A stretch of DNA of 20,179 nt from Bacillota bacterium (GCA_023443285.1 JAEZVB010000051.1:1-20179); one strand, 5' to 3'; positions 1-7,796 are shown, counted from the stretch's first letter. Numbers and translations: made by a program. Notes: generated by a model from the sequence alone, not told the origin.

Positions 1-1
1 G

Positions 2-301
2 ATTTATATTGGGGAACATGACCGGTATGCGGGGAAATCTCTCTACCAGGCAATTGTCTTAAAAGCCAAAGAGCTGGATTTAGCAGGAGCTACTGTATCG
101 CGTGGTTTGATGGGGTATGGTGCCAATAGTCGGATTCATACTGCCAGTATTGTTGATTTATCAAGTGATTTGCCAATATTAGTAGAGATAGTGGATAGTG
201 AGGAATATATCAATAAATTATTACCATATCTTGATACCATGATGCAGGAAGGCCTGGTTACGCTTGATGATATTGAAGTAATAAAATATGGCAAATTATA
301 G
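2..301 (+). CDS. DUF190 (PII-like) protein, 3' part only
   Basis: The frame is open from the window edge to the TAG at 299-301, giving about 99 residues of the C-terminal part. The reading starts IYIGEHDRYAGKSLYQAIV and continues with a glycine-rich stretch (AGATVSRGLMGYG), an SDLPILVEIVDSEEYI segment and a terminal acidic strand (LVTLDDIEVIKYG). These are the hallmarks of DUF190/COG1993, small proteins with a PII-like ferredoxin fold often encoded near CrcB/Fluc fluoride channels. No CrcB gene is visible here; it could lie upstream of the window. The next gene starts 30 bp downstream with its own strong ribosome-binding site, so the two may be cotranscribed. The ligand and role of DUF190 proteins are not settled, so no specific function is claimed. 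Confidence 0.85.
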   Translation: MYIGEHDRYAGKSLYQAIVLKAKELDLAGATVSRGLMGYGANSRIHTASIVDLSSDLPILVEIVDSEEYINKLLPYLDTMMQEGLVTLDDIEVIKYGKL

Positions 302-331
302 ATTAATAGATAGCTCAGAGGAGGACACATT

Positions 332-805
332 ATGATTACGGTAACTATGCCTGATGGCAGGGAATTAATATATGAGCATGTAGTCTTTGACTATAACGGG
401 ACATTGGCTGAGGATGGTGTTACGAGCAATTCTGTTAAAGAATTATTACAGGAACTGGCGACAAGGGTTCATGTAGCGGTAATTACGGCAGATACCTTCG
501 GGGTTGTTCACGACCAGTTGCGAGAGGTCAAAGGAATTGAAGTCATTGTTATCGGCAGCAATGCTGATGGCAATGAAAAGGCACGGTATGTGCAAGAGTG
601 GGGAGCGGAGAAAACAGTAGTAATCGGCAATGGGGTAAATGATCAGCCCATGTTTTTCATTGGTGGTCTAAAAATTGCAGTGCTTGGTCCGGAAGGAGTT
701 AGCAGCGGTGTCTTGGCGGCTTCCACTATTGTTGTTAAAAGTCCGGAAGATGCTATTCGGCTTTTACTTAATCCCAAACGTCTTATTGCCACATTAAGGC
801 ATTAA
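332..805 (+). CDS. Soluble HAD-superfamily protein of the P-type ATPase type (COG4087-like)
   Basis: A 157-residue cytosolic protein with only the HAD core. Motif I is FDYNGTLA with the putative nucleophile D20. Motif II is T52 in AVITADT, motif III is K83, and motif IV is GNGVND with D104. There is no cap domain and no membrane segment. The residue two after the nucleophile is N22, not the Asp of HAD phosphatases nor the Thr of P-type ATPases (DKTGT). Lack of a general acid resembles ATPases and may mean weak or no phosphatase turnover. The motif layout and size match the 'soluble P-type ATPase' group, whose substrate is unknown. The start is supported by a GAGGAGG site about 9 nt upstream. 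A hairpin terminator follows the stop. Confidence 0.85.
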   Translation: MITVTMPDGRELIYEHVVFDYNGTLAEDGVTSNSVKELLQELATRVHVAVITADTFGVVHDQLREVKGIEVIVIGSNADGNEKARYVQEWGAEKTVVIGNGVNDQPMFFIGGLKIAVLGPEGVSSGVLAASTIVVKSPEDAIRLLLNPKRLIATLRH

Positions 806-820
806 TTCTAGAATACAAAG

Positions 821-852
821 AATGCACTTGGCTTGGAGCGAGTGCATTTTTT
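821..852 (+). terminator. Rho-independent terminator after the HAD gene
   Basis: Arms AATGCACT (821-828) and AGTGCATT (841-848) form a perfect 8-bp stem, and the 3' arm runs into a six-T tract. It lies 16 bp after the HAD stop codon and ends the DUF190-HAD transcript. Confidence 0.85.
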
Positions 853-881
853 AGTCTAATGAAATCCTAAAAGACTAAGTT

Positions 882-887
882 TATAAT
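882..887 (+). promoter_or_regulatory. Candidate -10 element upstream of the secreted-protein/two-component genes
   Basis: A perfect TATAAT lies 43 bp before the start at 930 and just after the terminator at 821-852, where a new transcript would be expected. I found no good -35 hexamer at 16-18 bp spacing, so this is a partial match only. An activator-dependent promoter is possible. Confidence 0.4.
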
Positions 888-929
888 ACAGCCAGAGAGA
901 TCTGTAACAAAATGTGTGGGGGTGAGAAC

Positions 930-1178
930 ATGAAGGTGATCCGACGTTTACTAAATACGGTTTTTAGTCTTATTACAACATGTTTAATTATGGTTTCGCC
1001 GGTTGCAGCTATGGTCTATGCCTCAGAACCTGTAACAGCTGTTGAGAGTTTTAGTATAAAGGAGTCTGCTGCGGTTAAACATGTCGACTCGGAGAAAACT
1101 GTCAACGAGTTTGCCCAGCAGACAGAAAAGCGGGAGATCAAAAATAGCGATCAAGCCGCCTTGACAGGGAAAGAATAA
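930..1178 (+). CDS. Small secreted protein of unknown function next to a two-component system
   Basis: An 82-residue protein when started at the ATG at 930, which has a GGGGGTGAG ribosome-binding site just upstream. The earlier in-frame ATG at 912 would place that site inside the coding region. Residues 1-31 look like a type I signal peptide: basic MKVIRR, a hydrophobic core, then a likely cut after MVYA-31. Cys18 sits inside the hydrophobic core and the preceding ITT is a poor lipobox, so a lipoprotein is unlikely. The mature part of about 50 residues is charged, rich in Glu, Lys, Ala and Gln, with no cysteine, and is probably helical or disordered. I do not recognise a family. It lies 54 bp before the response regulator on the same strand, so it may be cotranscribed with it and could act in the periplasm as part of the sensing pathway. 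That role is inference. Confidence 0.6.
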   Translation: MKVIRRLLNTVFSLITTCLIMVSPVAAMVYASEPVTAVESFSIKESAAVKHVDSEKTVNEFAQQTEKREIKNSDQAALTGKE

Positions 1179-1232
1179 TACCATACTCTTTGGGTAGGAA
1201 ATATTAGGCTAAAAAGTGTTGGGAGTGATTTT

Positions 1233-1907
1233 GTGAAAATTCTGGTTGTTGAGGACGATGATCCGTTACGGGAGGCCATTGTTTCTCTCTTAACTGAGGA
1301 GAATTATATAATCGATGAAGCAGCTACCGGTGATGAGGGCTTGTATTTGGCTGAACAAGGCATATATGATTTGCTGGTATTAGATATTATGCTGCCGGAA
1401 ATTAGTGGGCTTGATATTGTTAAGCAGGTTAGGACTGCTGGCGATGCTGTGCCTATCCTGTTATTGACGGCGCGTGACAGTGTAGCAGACAAGGTGAATG
1501 GCTTGGAGACCGGGGCAGATGACTATCTGGTTAAACCGTTTGCGATTCAGGAATTATTAGCACGAATAAAAGCATTACTGCGCCGGGGAGGAGCCGTGGC
1601 CAATGACGGCAAAATCAGTTATGGCGGAGTAATGGTAGATAGTAAAGTACGTGATGGTTTTGTTGACAGTCAGGCGCTAGGGCTGACTACTAAAGAATAT
1701 GATCTGTTAGAATTCCTGGTGTTGAATAAAGAACAGATTTTAACAAGAGAGCAAATTTTTGATCGTGTTTGGGGCTTTGAGTCAGAAACTACGATTAATG
1801 TTGTTGATTTGTATATTCATTATTTACGTAAAAAACTGGCTCAGTCCAGCCATGACAGTTTGCTGCGCACAGTACGTGGTGCCGGTTTTATGTTTAAGGA
1901 GAAATAA
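1233..1907 (+). CDS. OmpR/PhoB-family response regulator
   Basis: A 224-residue two-component response regulator. The N-terminal receiver (about 1-118) shows the acidic pocket E7-D8-D9, the phosphoacceptor D51 in LVLDIMLPEISG, the switch residue T79 and the conserved K101 in LVKPF. The C-terminal winged-helix DNA-binding domain (about 128-222) contains LTTKEYDLLEFL, LTREQIFDRVWG and a terminal LRTVRGAGFMF wing, as in OmpR/PhoB regulators. The start is GTG at 1233, preceded by GGGAGTGA. The kinase gene begins 2 bp after the stop, so the two are surely cotranscribed and translationally coupled. The next operon downstream encodes an efflux system and is a plausible target. I found no convincing direct-repeat operator, so the regulon remains open. 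Confidence 0.95.
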   Translation: MKILVVEDDDPLREAIVSLLTEENYIIDEAATGDEGLYLAEQGIYDLLVLDIMLPEISGLDIVKQVRTAGDAVPILLLTARDSVADKVNGLETGADDYLVKPFAIQELLARIKALLRRGGAVANDGKISYGGVMVDSKVRDGFVDSQALGLTTKEYDLLEFLVLNKEQILTREQIFDRVWGFESETTINVVDLYIHYLRKKLAQSSHDSLLRTVRGAGFMFKEK

Positions 1908-1909
1908 AG

Positions 1910-3202
1910 ATGTTTAACCGCACGCTGCGCCGTTTGGCGGCTATGAATTCCATCGTGTTTATGATAATCTTTGTGTTTTTCGGGACAGTTATTTATGGCT
2001 ATGTATCCTTCCGGCTTTTTGACAAGGTCGATGAATCCATGTTTCTTAAGGCTAATAATTTTGCTATCGTGAATGGCCGAATAGTTCTTCAAAGCCGCAA
2101 CCGGGCGCTGTTTGACCCGCGCATATTCATCTTGGTAAGGGATGATCAGGAGCGGATTATCAATTTGTTTCCGCGGGAAGAAGTTGATGTGGAAGATCTA
2201 GCGGCGTTGGTCGCTCACATTCCGCCAAGTCACTTGCAAACCAGAAATATAGAGAATCACTCCTATCGAATCCTGGATCTTCCGTATAAATATCAGGACA
2301 ACATGCTACATACTGAGCATGGACCCATTGCTGTAAGAAGCATTATCGCTATTAGTATCGTTGACTCGGAAGTAGCTTCTCTGCGTGATTTGCTCATTAT
2401 TATCGTTAGTGGACTTGTTATTGGAATGCTCATTATTGTTCTGGCCGGATATTATCTGGCAAGGCGGTCCATGATTCCGATTCAGGCTTCTTGGGAAAAG
2501 CAGCAGCAATTTGTTGCCGATGCTTCCCATGAACTACGAACGCCGCTTGCTGTACTAAAAAGCAATGCTGAACTTATCTTAAGACATCCTAACCATACTG
2601 TGGAAGAGGAAAGTATTCGGGTAACCAATATTATCAGGGAAGTACGACGAATGACCAAACTTGTTGCTAACTTGTTGACACTGGCTAGATCGGATGCCAA
2701 TCAGTTGGAAATCAAACTCGAGCTTGTCAGTGTAAATGAAATTATGGAGACGGTTGCCGATCAGTTTATCCCGCTGGCAGAAATGGAAGGGCTTGCGCTC
2801 AAGGTGAAGCTAGGTGAGCAGCTTGAACTCATGGCTGACAAGGAACGTCTGCATCAATTGCTGGTTATTTTGTTGGATAATGCCATGAAGTATACACTAC
2901 CACCCGGAGACATCTTCATTACCGCGACTAAGCAAGGGAGTAACCTGGTAATCACCGTGGAAGATTCCGGACAAGGAATACCCACAGAGGATCTACCGCG
3001 TGTTTTTGACCGCTTTTACCGGGGGGATAAGGCAAGGTCCAGAGAACAAGGCGGCACTGGTTTGGGTCTCTCGATTGCCAAGTGGATTGTTGAACAGCAT
3101 GGTGGCAAAATTAGCGTAGAGAGCACACTTGGTATCGGTACTAAATTTAGCATTGCATTTCCGATAAAGGTTAATAAGAGTAGTGAAAGAGCACTAGGAT
3201 AA
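1910..3202 (+). CDS. Membrane sensor histidine kinase without HAMP domain
   Basis: A 430-residue partner kinase of the preceding regulator. TM1 is about residues 14-34. An extracytoplasmic sensor region of about 125 residues follows, then TM2 at about 161-184. The dimerisation helix carries the phosphoacceptor H207 in FVADASHELRTPL. The ATPase domain has the N-box N324 (LLDNAMKYT), G1 with D352 (VEDSGQGIP), the F-box (VFDRFYRGDKARS) and the G2 motif GGTGLGLSIAKWIVEQHGG. Only about 22 residues (RRSMIPIQASWEKQQQ) separate TM2 from H207, too few for a HAMP domain. This short linker is typical of a CiaH-like class of Firmicute kinases. The sensor region resembles nothing I can name, so the signal is unknown. 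The 3' end of the gene overlaps a hairpin that probably terminates the transcript. Confidence 0.95.
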   Translation: MFNRTLRRLAAMNSIVFMIIFVFFGTVIYGYVSFRLFDKVDESMFLKANNFAIVNGRIVLQSRNRALFDPRIFILVRDDQERIINLFPREEVDVEDLAALVAHIPPSHLQTRNIENHSYRILDLPYKYQDNMLHTEHGPIAVRSIIAISIVDSEVASLRDLLIIIVSGLVIGMLIIVLAGYYLARRSMIPIQASWEKQQQFVADASHELRTPLAVLKSNAELILRHPNHTVEEESIRVTNIIREVRRMTKLVANLLTLARSDANQLEIKLELVSVNEIMETVADQFIPLAEMEGLALKVKLGEQLELMADKERLHQLLVILLDNAMKYTLPPGDIFITATKQGSNLVITVEDSGQGIPTEDLPRVFDRFYRGDKARSREQGGTGLGLSIAKWIVEQHGGKISVESTLGIGTKFSIAFPIKVNKSSERALG

Positions 3203-3215
3203 GTGCTCTTTCCTT
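3186..3215 (+). terminator. Probable terminator overlapping the 3' end of the kinase gene
   Basis: A perfect 10-bp stem pairs AAAGAGCACT (3186-3195) with AGTGCTCTTT (3202-3211) across a 6-nt loop. The 5' arm and loop lie in the last codons of the kinase. The downstream tract (CCTTATATT) is only moderately T-rich, so termination may be partial and allow read-through into the efflux operon. Confidence 0.65.
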
Positions 3216-3248
3216 ATATTATGACTTTTCTAATAGAGGTGGAGATCG

Positions 3249-3254
3249 TATAAT
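3249..3254 (+). promoter_or_regulatory. Possible -10 element in the leader of the first efflux operon
   Basis: TATAAT lies in the 216-bp gap between the kinase and the first tolC-like gene. No clear -35 hexamer is found at 16-18 bp. The same stretch can be read as a ribosome-binding site (GAGGTGGAG) followed by an 8-codon ORF at 3253-3279 (MVKVKPKI), so the TATAAT may be incidental. The rest of the gap is A/T-rich with no other clear signal. Confidence 0.3.
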
Positions 3255-3418
3255 GGTAAAAGTGAAGCCTAAAATCTAGAGTTATAAGCTATACCTGTTA
3301 CAAGATACCGTAGGCGAGGGACTTAAAACTAATAAAATATAAAGAAATTCAAAAAGAATGCAGTTACAATAGGAGCATCAATTATATTAAAAAATTAGCG
3401 TAGGGGGCTGCTTACACC

Positions 3419-4696
3419 ATGATAAACTTAACCAATAGGGCTGCTGTTATTACGGCCGGTTTAATTTTCTTGCAGCAAACCTTGGCTTTTGCTGCACCTA
3501 TCGAATTATCGTTGCAAGAAAGCATTGAATATGCCTTGAAAAATAACCCGTCTATCCAAATTGCCAACGAGGATAAAAAGAAATCCCAGTTCAGTGTCGG
3601 TGAGACCAAAGCAGGTAAAATACCTACGGTTTCCCTAAGCAGCGGTTATGATTATTCAGGTAATTATTCAGGTGCTAATAAGCCAGGCAGTTTAAAAAAT
3701 AGCTTAAGCATGAATTGGAATCTCTACAGCGGTGGTGCGACTGAAGCAAAAATTGAGCAGGCTGAACTTGGTGTTCGCACTGCTGATCTAAATGTAGAGA
3801 AAACCAAACAGCAATTGATCCTTGACGCTACGACATATTACTATAGTGTACTTGAAACTAAAAACATGCGCGCCGTGAATGAGGAAAGTGTTAACAATCT
3901 TAAGGCTCATCTAAACATAGTACAGGCAAAATACCAGGAAGGGGTTTCTGCTAAGTCTGAGGTGTTGCGATCCGAGGTAGAGGTAGCCAACGCGGAGCAA
4001 AACTTGATTAAGGCGCAAAATCAATACGAGTTGGCAGTAGCTAATTTGCTAACTATTATGAATATGGATGCCGGGACAGAAGTGCAGCTAAAGGGCGAGC
4101 TTACCTATCAGGCTGATACCAGGACACTAGATGAAGCTATTGCTCGTGCCAAACAAAACCGGCCAGAAATTATCCAAGCTCAAGTCAGTGTTGACAGTGC
4201 CAAAAAAGGCATTGAGATTGCCGAAAGCAATAAACGGCCTACAGTATCTATGTCAGCCTCAACCGGCTGGAATGATGCAGTGTTACCAGGAGATAAAGAT
4301 GGTTGGTCAGTTGGAGCTAAGGCAAGTTGGAATATCTTTGATGCCGGTGTGACCAAATCGAGAATCAATCAGGCTGAGTCATCTGTAGCCAAAGCCAAGC
4401 TGCAGGCTGAGCAGACAATGGATTCCATTGAACAGGAAGTTCGTCAAAGCTACCTTAATATGAAAGAAGCCGAAAAACGTTTGAGTACTACTGAGGTAAC
4501 CGTTAACAAAGCCCAAGAAGACCTTTATATTGCTCAGGAAACATATAAGGCCGGTGTCAGCACGAATCTGGATGTGTTTGATGCGCAATTAGCCTTTACG
4601 CAAGCCAAAACCAACCATGTTCAGGCTCTTTATGATTACAATGTCAACAAAGCTAAGCTTGATAAGGCCATGGGCGTAAAAGACGCTAGTCTTTAA
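3419..4696 (+). CDS. TolC-family outer-membrane efflux protein (first system)
   Basis: A 425-residue outer-membrane channel subunit. Residues 1-25 form a signal peptide ending TLAFA before APIELSLQESIEYAL. The mature protein has the two-repeat OEP architecture (about 27-210 and 235-420). Each repeat starts with an amphipathic helix and contains the NRP/NNPS turn (LKNNPSIQIA; AKQNRPEIIQAQ). Long helices rich in Ala, Gln, Glu and Lys form the periplasmic tunnel, and YSGGATEAKIEQAEL and FDAGVTKSRINQAE mark strand-to-helix transitions. Length fits trimeric TolC homologues. It is the first gene of an operon that continues, after 14 bp, into a MacA-like adaptor. A TolC homologue implies an outer membrane, one reason to place the organism in the Negativicutes. 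A GGGGG site about 10 nt upstream supports the ATG at 3419. Confidence 0.93.
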   Translation: MINLTNRAAVITAGLIFLQQTLAFAAPIELSLQESIEYALKNNPSIQIANEDKKKSQFSVGETKAGKIPTVSLSSGYDYSGNYSGANKPGSLKNSLSMNWNLYSGGATEAKIEQAELGVRTADLNVEKTKQQLILDATTYYYSVLETKNMRAVNEESVNNLKAHLNIVQAKYQEGVSAKSEVLRSEVEVANAEQNLIKAQNQYELAVANLLTIMNMDAGTEVQLKGELTYQADTRTLDEAIARAKQNRPEIIQAQVSVDSAKKGIEIAESNKRPTVSMSASTGWNDAVLPGDKDGWSVGAKASWNIFDAGVTKSRINQAESSVAKAKLQAEQTMDSIEQEVRQSYLNMKEAEKRLSTTEVTVNKAQEDLYIAQETYKAGVSTNLDVFDAQLAFTQAKTNHVQALYDYNVNKAKLDKAMGVKDASL

Positions 4697-4710
4697 GGAG
4701 AGATAATGTT

Positions 4711-5817
4711 ATGAAAATAATCTGGCAAAAAATCCTAAGCAATAAGAAACTGCTTGTGATAGCCTTCCTTGCAGTGGCGGCTATAGCTGGCAGCGCCTAT
4801 TACTATCAGACTAAAAGTAAAGTTGCTACTGTGCCCCAGCAGACTGTTCAGGCTGAGCGCAGGGATCTTACTACGGTAGTGGCGGCTACAGGTACAATCA
4901 AGGCGTTAAATTCTGTGGATATCAGCTCCAAAATAACTGCCCATATCAAAGAGATTAAGGTTAAGGAAAATGAGCAGGTTACTGCAGGCCAAGTGCTTGT
5001 TGTTTTGGAAGATACCGGTCTGCAGGCGCAGGTAACCCAGGCCAAAGAGCGGCTGGATAATGCGGCCATCAAATACCAGCGTTCATCAAGATTGACGGCC
5101 ATTGGCGGTTCTTCCAAAGAGAACCTGGATAATGCCAGTATGGACTATAATATTGCCAAAGCTAATTATGATGAGGTTATGTCAAAGCTTGACGATACCA
5201 TTATAGTTGCGCCTATAGCCGGCAGCGTTATCGGCAAGCCGTTATCAGCCGGGGAACTGGTGGCGCAGGGAGTAAATAATCCCACAGTTATTTTAACAGT
5301 AGCAGATATGTCCAAGATGCAGATCGAAGCCAACGTGGATCAAACCGACATTGGCAAAATAGCATTGGGACAAAAGGTAATTTTTACAGTTGATGCTTAC
5401 CCCGGTAAAGAGTTTAGCGGTATGGTAACCACCATCTCCCGCAAAGCTGTCGTATCCCAAAACGTTACCTACTACCCGGTAACCATTGAAGTTACCAATG
5501 CCGAAAACCTGTTAAATCCTGGTATGGTTGCCAGAGTATCGGTTTTTGTCAGTGAAAGCAAGGGCGTGCTCACTTTGCCGCTTGCGGCAATTCGTTCAGA
5601 TAAAACCGGAAAATATGTAATTGTCGCCGGTGCGAACGGCCAAACCCAAAATGTGCCTGTTACTACCGGGAATAGTGGTGATGACCGGGTAGAAATAACC
5701 AGTGGACTTAATGAAGGCGACAGAGTTGTTCTATCACAAGTTAAAACACAGTCGCAGGGACAAACCGGTAACTCCCAGGGCGCACCACGTACAGGCGGGG
5801 GCCGCTCGATGTTTTAA
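4711..5817 (+). CDS. MacA-like periplasmic adaptor protein (RND/HlyD family, first system)
   Basis: A 368-residue membrane fusion protein that should bridge the MacB-like permease and the TolC channel. A cytoplasmic start (MKIIWQKILSNKK) leads into a single membrane anchor (about 14-31). Next comes the first half of the lipoyl/barrel-sandwich domain (about 58-100, with VKENEQVTAGQVLVVLED). An alpha-hairpin follows (about 103-160). The second lipoyl half (IIVAPIAGSVIGK) and beta-barrel (from DMSKMQIEANVDQTDIGKI) come next. The hairpin tip carries R124, L128 and S135, with the spacing of the RLS motif that adaptors use to contact TolC. The C-terminal 25 residues are a Gln/Gly-rich tail. It is spaced 14 bp after tolC with AAGGAGAG upstream. 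Overall it resembles MacA more than AcrA because the partner is an ABC permease. Confidence 0.92.
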   Translation: MKIIWQKILSNKKLLVIAFLAVAAIAGSAYYYQTKSKVATVPQQTVQAERRDLTTVVAATGTIKALNSVDISSKITAHIKEIKVKENEQVTAGQVLVVLEDTGLQAQVTQAKERLDNAAIKYQRSSRLTAIGGSSKENLDNASMDYNIAKANYDEVMSKLDDTIIVAPIAGSVIGKPLSAGELVAQGVNNPTVILTVADMSKMQIEANVDQTDIGKIALGQKVIFTVDAYPGKEFSGMVTTISRKAVVSQNVTYYPVTIEVTNAENLLNPGMVARVSVFVSESKGVLTLPLAAIRSDKTGKYVIVAGANGQTQNVPVTTGNSGDDRVEITSGLNEGDRVVLSQVKTQSQGQTGNSQGAPRTGGGRSMF

Positions 5818-5849
5818 AACACAAGTCCAGTGAATAAGGGGGTTATACC

Positions 5850-6533
5850 ATGACTATCGCATTAGCTAATATAGTAAAAACCTATCAAATGGGCGATAAT
5901 GTTGTTGCTGCTCTGGCAGGAGTCAGTCTTGATATCCGAGAAGGGGAGTTTAGCGCGATCATGGGACCATCAGGTTCCGGTAAATCGACCTTGATGAATA
6001 TATTGGGTTGTTTAGATCGACCAACAAGTGGTTCGTATATGCTGGACGGCCAGGAGGTATCCGCTTTAACCGATGATGAACTGGCTCTAACCAGAAACAA
6101 AAAAATAGGCTTTGTATTCCAGAATTTTAACCTATTGCCACGTATTACGGCTATCGAAAATGTGGCTTTGCCACTGGTATATGCCGGAGTAGAAGCTAAA
6201 GAACGGCGCCGGCGTTCGATCGCTGCCCTGGCTTCCGTCGGTTTGGAACAAAGGATGGAGCATTTGCCTAACGAATTGTCAGGCGGTCAGCGGCAGCGGG
6301 TGGCAATTGCCCGGGCATTGGTTAATGAGCCCAGCATTATTATGGCTGATGAACCTACCGGCGCACTTGATACCAAGTCTGGTGAAGAGGTTATGGGAAT
6401 TTTTCAAACGCTCAACTCGCATGGCCGTACCATTATCTTGGTAACCCATGAACCTGATATTGCCGCTCATGCCAAACGAGTGATTCATGTCCGAGACGGG
6501 CTTATTGTCCGGGACACGGGAAGGGATGAATAA
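5850..6533 (+). CDS. ABC transporter ATPase, MacB/LolD type (first system)
   Basis: A 227-residue stand-alone nucleotide-binding subunit. Walker A is GPSGSGKST (39-47), the Q-loop is VFQNFNLLPRITAIENV, the signature is LSGGQRQRVAIARAL from residue 143, Walker B is IIMADEP (D167, E168), and the H-loop is H200 in LVTHEP. The sequence is typical of the LolD/MacB/FtsE branch, which energises mechanotransmission rather than direct membrane passage. In E. coli MacB this domain is fused to the permease; here it is separate. It lies 32 bp after the adaptor, preceded by AAGGGGG, and its last 8 bp overlap the permease gene, so the products are translationally coupled. It is the only ABC ATPase in the window and may also serve the second permease at 12355-13575. 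Confidence 0.95.
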   Translation: MTIALANIVKTYQMGDNVVAALAGVSLDIREGEFSAIMGPSGSGKSTLMNILGCLDRPTSGSYMLDGQEVSALTDDELALTRNKKIGFVFQNFNLLPRITAIENVALPLVYAGVEAKERRRRSIAALASVGLEQRMEHLPNELSGGQRQRVAIARALVNEPSIIMADEPTGALDTKSGEEVMGIFQTLNSHGRTIILVTHEPDIAAHAKRVIHVRDGLIVRDTGRDE

Positions 6534-7749
6534 TGTGTTTTGGGAAAGTATTAAGATTGCCTTAGACGCATTAGTCTCCAACAAGCTTAGGTCTATTCTG
6601 ACAATGCTTGGTATTATCATTGGCGTGGGTGCTGTTATTGCCATGGTTTCTATTGGTATGGGGGTAAGGGATAAGGTATCAAACTCCATTGCCAGCCTAG
6701 GTAGCAATCTTATCATTGTCACACCAGGTGCAGCTTCTTCTTCCGGTGTACGGCAAGCAGCCGGAACTAATACCACTTTGACGCTAAAGGATGCCGAGGC
6801 CATTGCCCGCGACGTCAGCGGTATTGGCGCTGTTGCCCCTAGTGTCAGCAAACAATACCAGATGGTTGCCGGCAATATGAACTGGACAACAGGTGTGCAA
6901 GGTACCACGCCGGATTTTCTTGAGGTTCGGAACTTAAGTGTGCAAGCAGGTAGTTTTATTACCAATGATGACCTCGAAAGCCGTAACCGCGTAGCCGTTA
7001 TTGGTGCTACTGTTGCCAGCAATTTATTTACTAATACAAACCCAGTTGGACAAAGTATCCGCATTAACAATGCTCCGTTTACAATAATAGGGGTGCTTGA
7101 AAGTAAAGGCCAGTCAGCCGGGGGGCAAGATCAGGACGATACCGTTATTATTCCGTTAACTACGGCTCAGGAGCGCATGATGGGGATCACCTATGTTCAG
7201 ACAATTAGCGTTCAAGCCGCCAATAGCGATGTTGTCGACCTGGTTCAAGAGGGCATAACTACTCTTTTGCGAGCCCGTCATGGCATCACCGCAGATAAAA
7301 GCGATGATTTTACCGTACGTAACCTTGCCAGTGTTATGGCGACAGCCCAGGAAACAACAGGAACCATTACTATGCTGCTAGGCAGTATCGCAGCCATCTC
7401 GCTTTTGGTTGGTGGTATTGGCATCATGAACATTATGCTGGTATCTGTTACAGAGCGAACCCGGGAAATTGGTATTCGTAAAGCCTTGGGAGCAAGATAC
7501 AGCAATATCCTGATGCAATTTCTGATTGAAGCTGTTGTTATCGGCGTTATTGGTGGTATCATCGGTATTGCGCTTGGAATCGGTACTTCCTATGCAATAT
7601 CCTCTATTGCCGGATGGAAAACTGTAATTACCGCAGCTCCGATTTTGTTATCCTTTGGCTTTTCGGTAGGGATTGGCCTGTTTTTTGGTCTATACCCTGC
7701 CCGCAAAGCAGCGCTTTTGAATCCCATTGACGCCCTGCGTTATGAATAA
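6526..7749 (+). CDS. MacB-like ABC permease (first system)
   Basis: A 407-residue permease with the MacB periplasmic core plus FtsX fold. TM1 is about 24-47 (TMLGIIIGVGAVIAMVSIG). A periplasmic domain of about 230 residues follows, containing VRQAAGTNTTLT, TPDFLEVRN and a GQDQDD acidic loop. TM2 (about 280-305), TM3 (about 331-353) and TM4 (about 367-392) lie near the C-terminus, which ends YPARKAALLNPIDALRYE. The cytoplasmic coupling helix SVTERTREIGIRKALGA between TM2 and TM3 contacts the ATPase. I start it at the ATG at 6526, preceded by GGGAAGG and matching the N-terminus of the second-system paralogue. An earlier in-frame start at 6487 would lie well inside the ATPase gene. Likely substrates of such systems are antibiotics, peptides or lipids; the sequence does not say which. 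Confidence 0.93.
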   Translation: MNNVFWESIKIALDALVSNKLRSILTMLGIIIGVGAVIAMVSIGMGVRDKVSNSIASLGSNLIIVTPGAASSSGVRQAAGTNTTLTLKDAEAIARDVSGIGAVAPSVSKQYQMVAGNMNWTTGVQGTTPDFLEVRNLSVQAGSFITNDDLESRNRVAVIGATVASNLFTNTNPVGQSIRINNAPFTIIGVLESKGQSAGGQDQDDTVIIPLTTAQERMMGITYVQTISVQAANSDVVDLVQEGITTLLRARHGITADKSDDFTVRNLASVMATAQETTGTITMLLGSIAAISLLVGGIGIMNIMLVSVTERTREIGIRKALGARYSNILMQFLIEAVVIGVIGGIIGIALGIGTSYAISSIAGWKTVITAAPILLSFGFSVGIGLFFGLYPARKAALLNPIDALRYE

Positions 7750-7796
7750 AATAAAATACGACTTGCGCAGCATGTAGCGCAAGTCGTATTTTATTT
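7749..7796. terminator. Strong bidirectional terminator between the converging efflux operon and secreted-protein gene
   Basis: A perfect 20-bp stem (7749-7768 with 7777-7796, loop AGCATGTA) has a GC-rich top and flanking A and T runs on both sides, so it can stop transcription from either strand. It starts in the last base of the permease stop codon and lies 38 bp beyond the minus-strand gene's stop. Confidence 0.93.

Noticed and set aside
912..930. ATG at 912 as start of the small secreted protein
   Set aside because: The ribosome-binding site (GGGGGTGAG) would lie inside the coding region; ATG 930 fits it and gives a normal signal peptide.
3297..3369. GTTACAA repeated at 3297-3303 and 3363-3369, with TGTAACA at 903-909, as response-regulator boxes
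   Set aside because: Seven-base matches in A/T-rich gaps with irregular spacing (66 bp) occur by chance; OmpR-type sites are usually closely spaced direct repeats.
6487..6526. Upstream in-frame start for the first permease
   Set aside because: It would overlap the ATPase gene by 47 bp and add 13 residues absent from the paralogue; ATG 6526 has GGGAAGG upstream.
6279..7070. 263-codon open frame on the minus strand
   Set aside because: It lies wholly antisense to the ATPase and permease genes, has low-complexity Pro/Thr/Ile-rich content typical of reverse-strand shadows, and matches no family.
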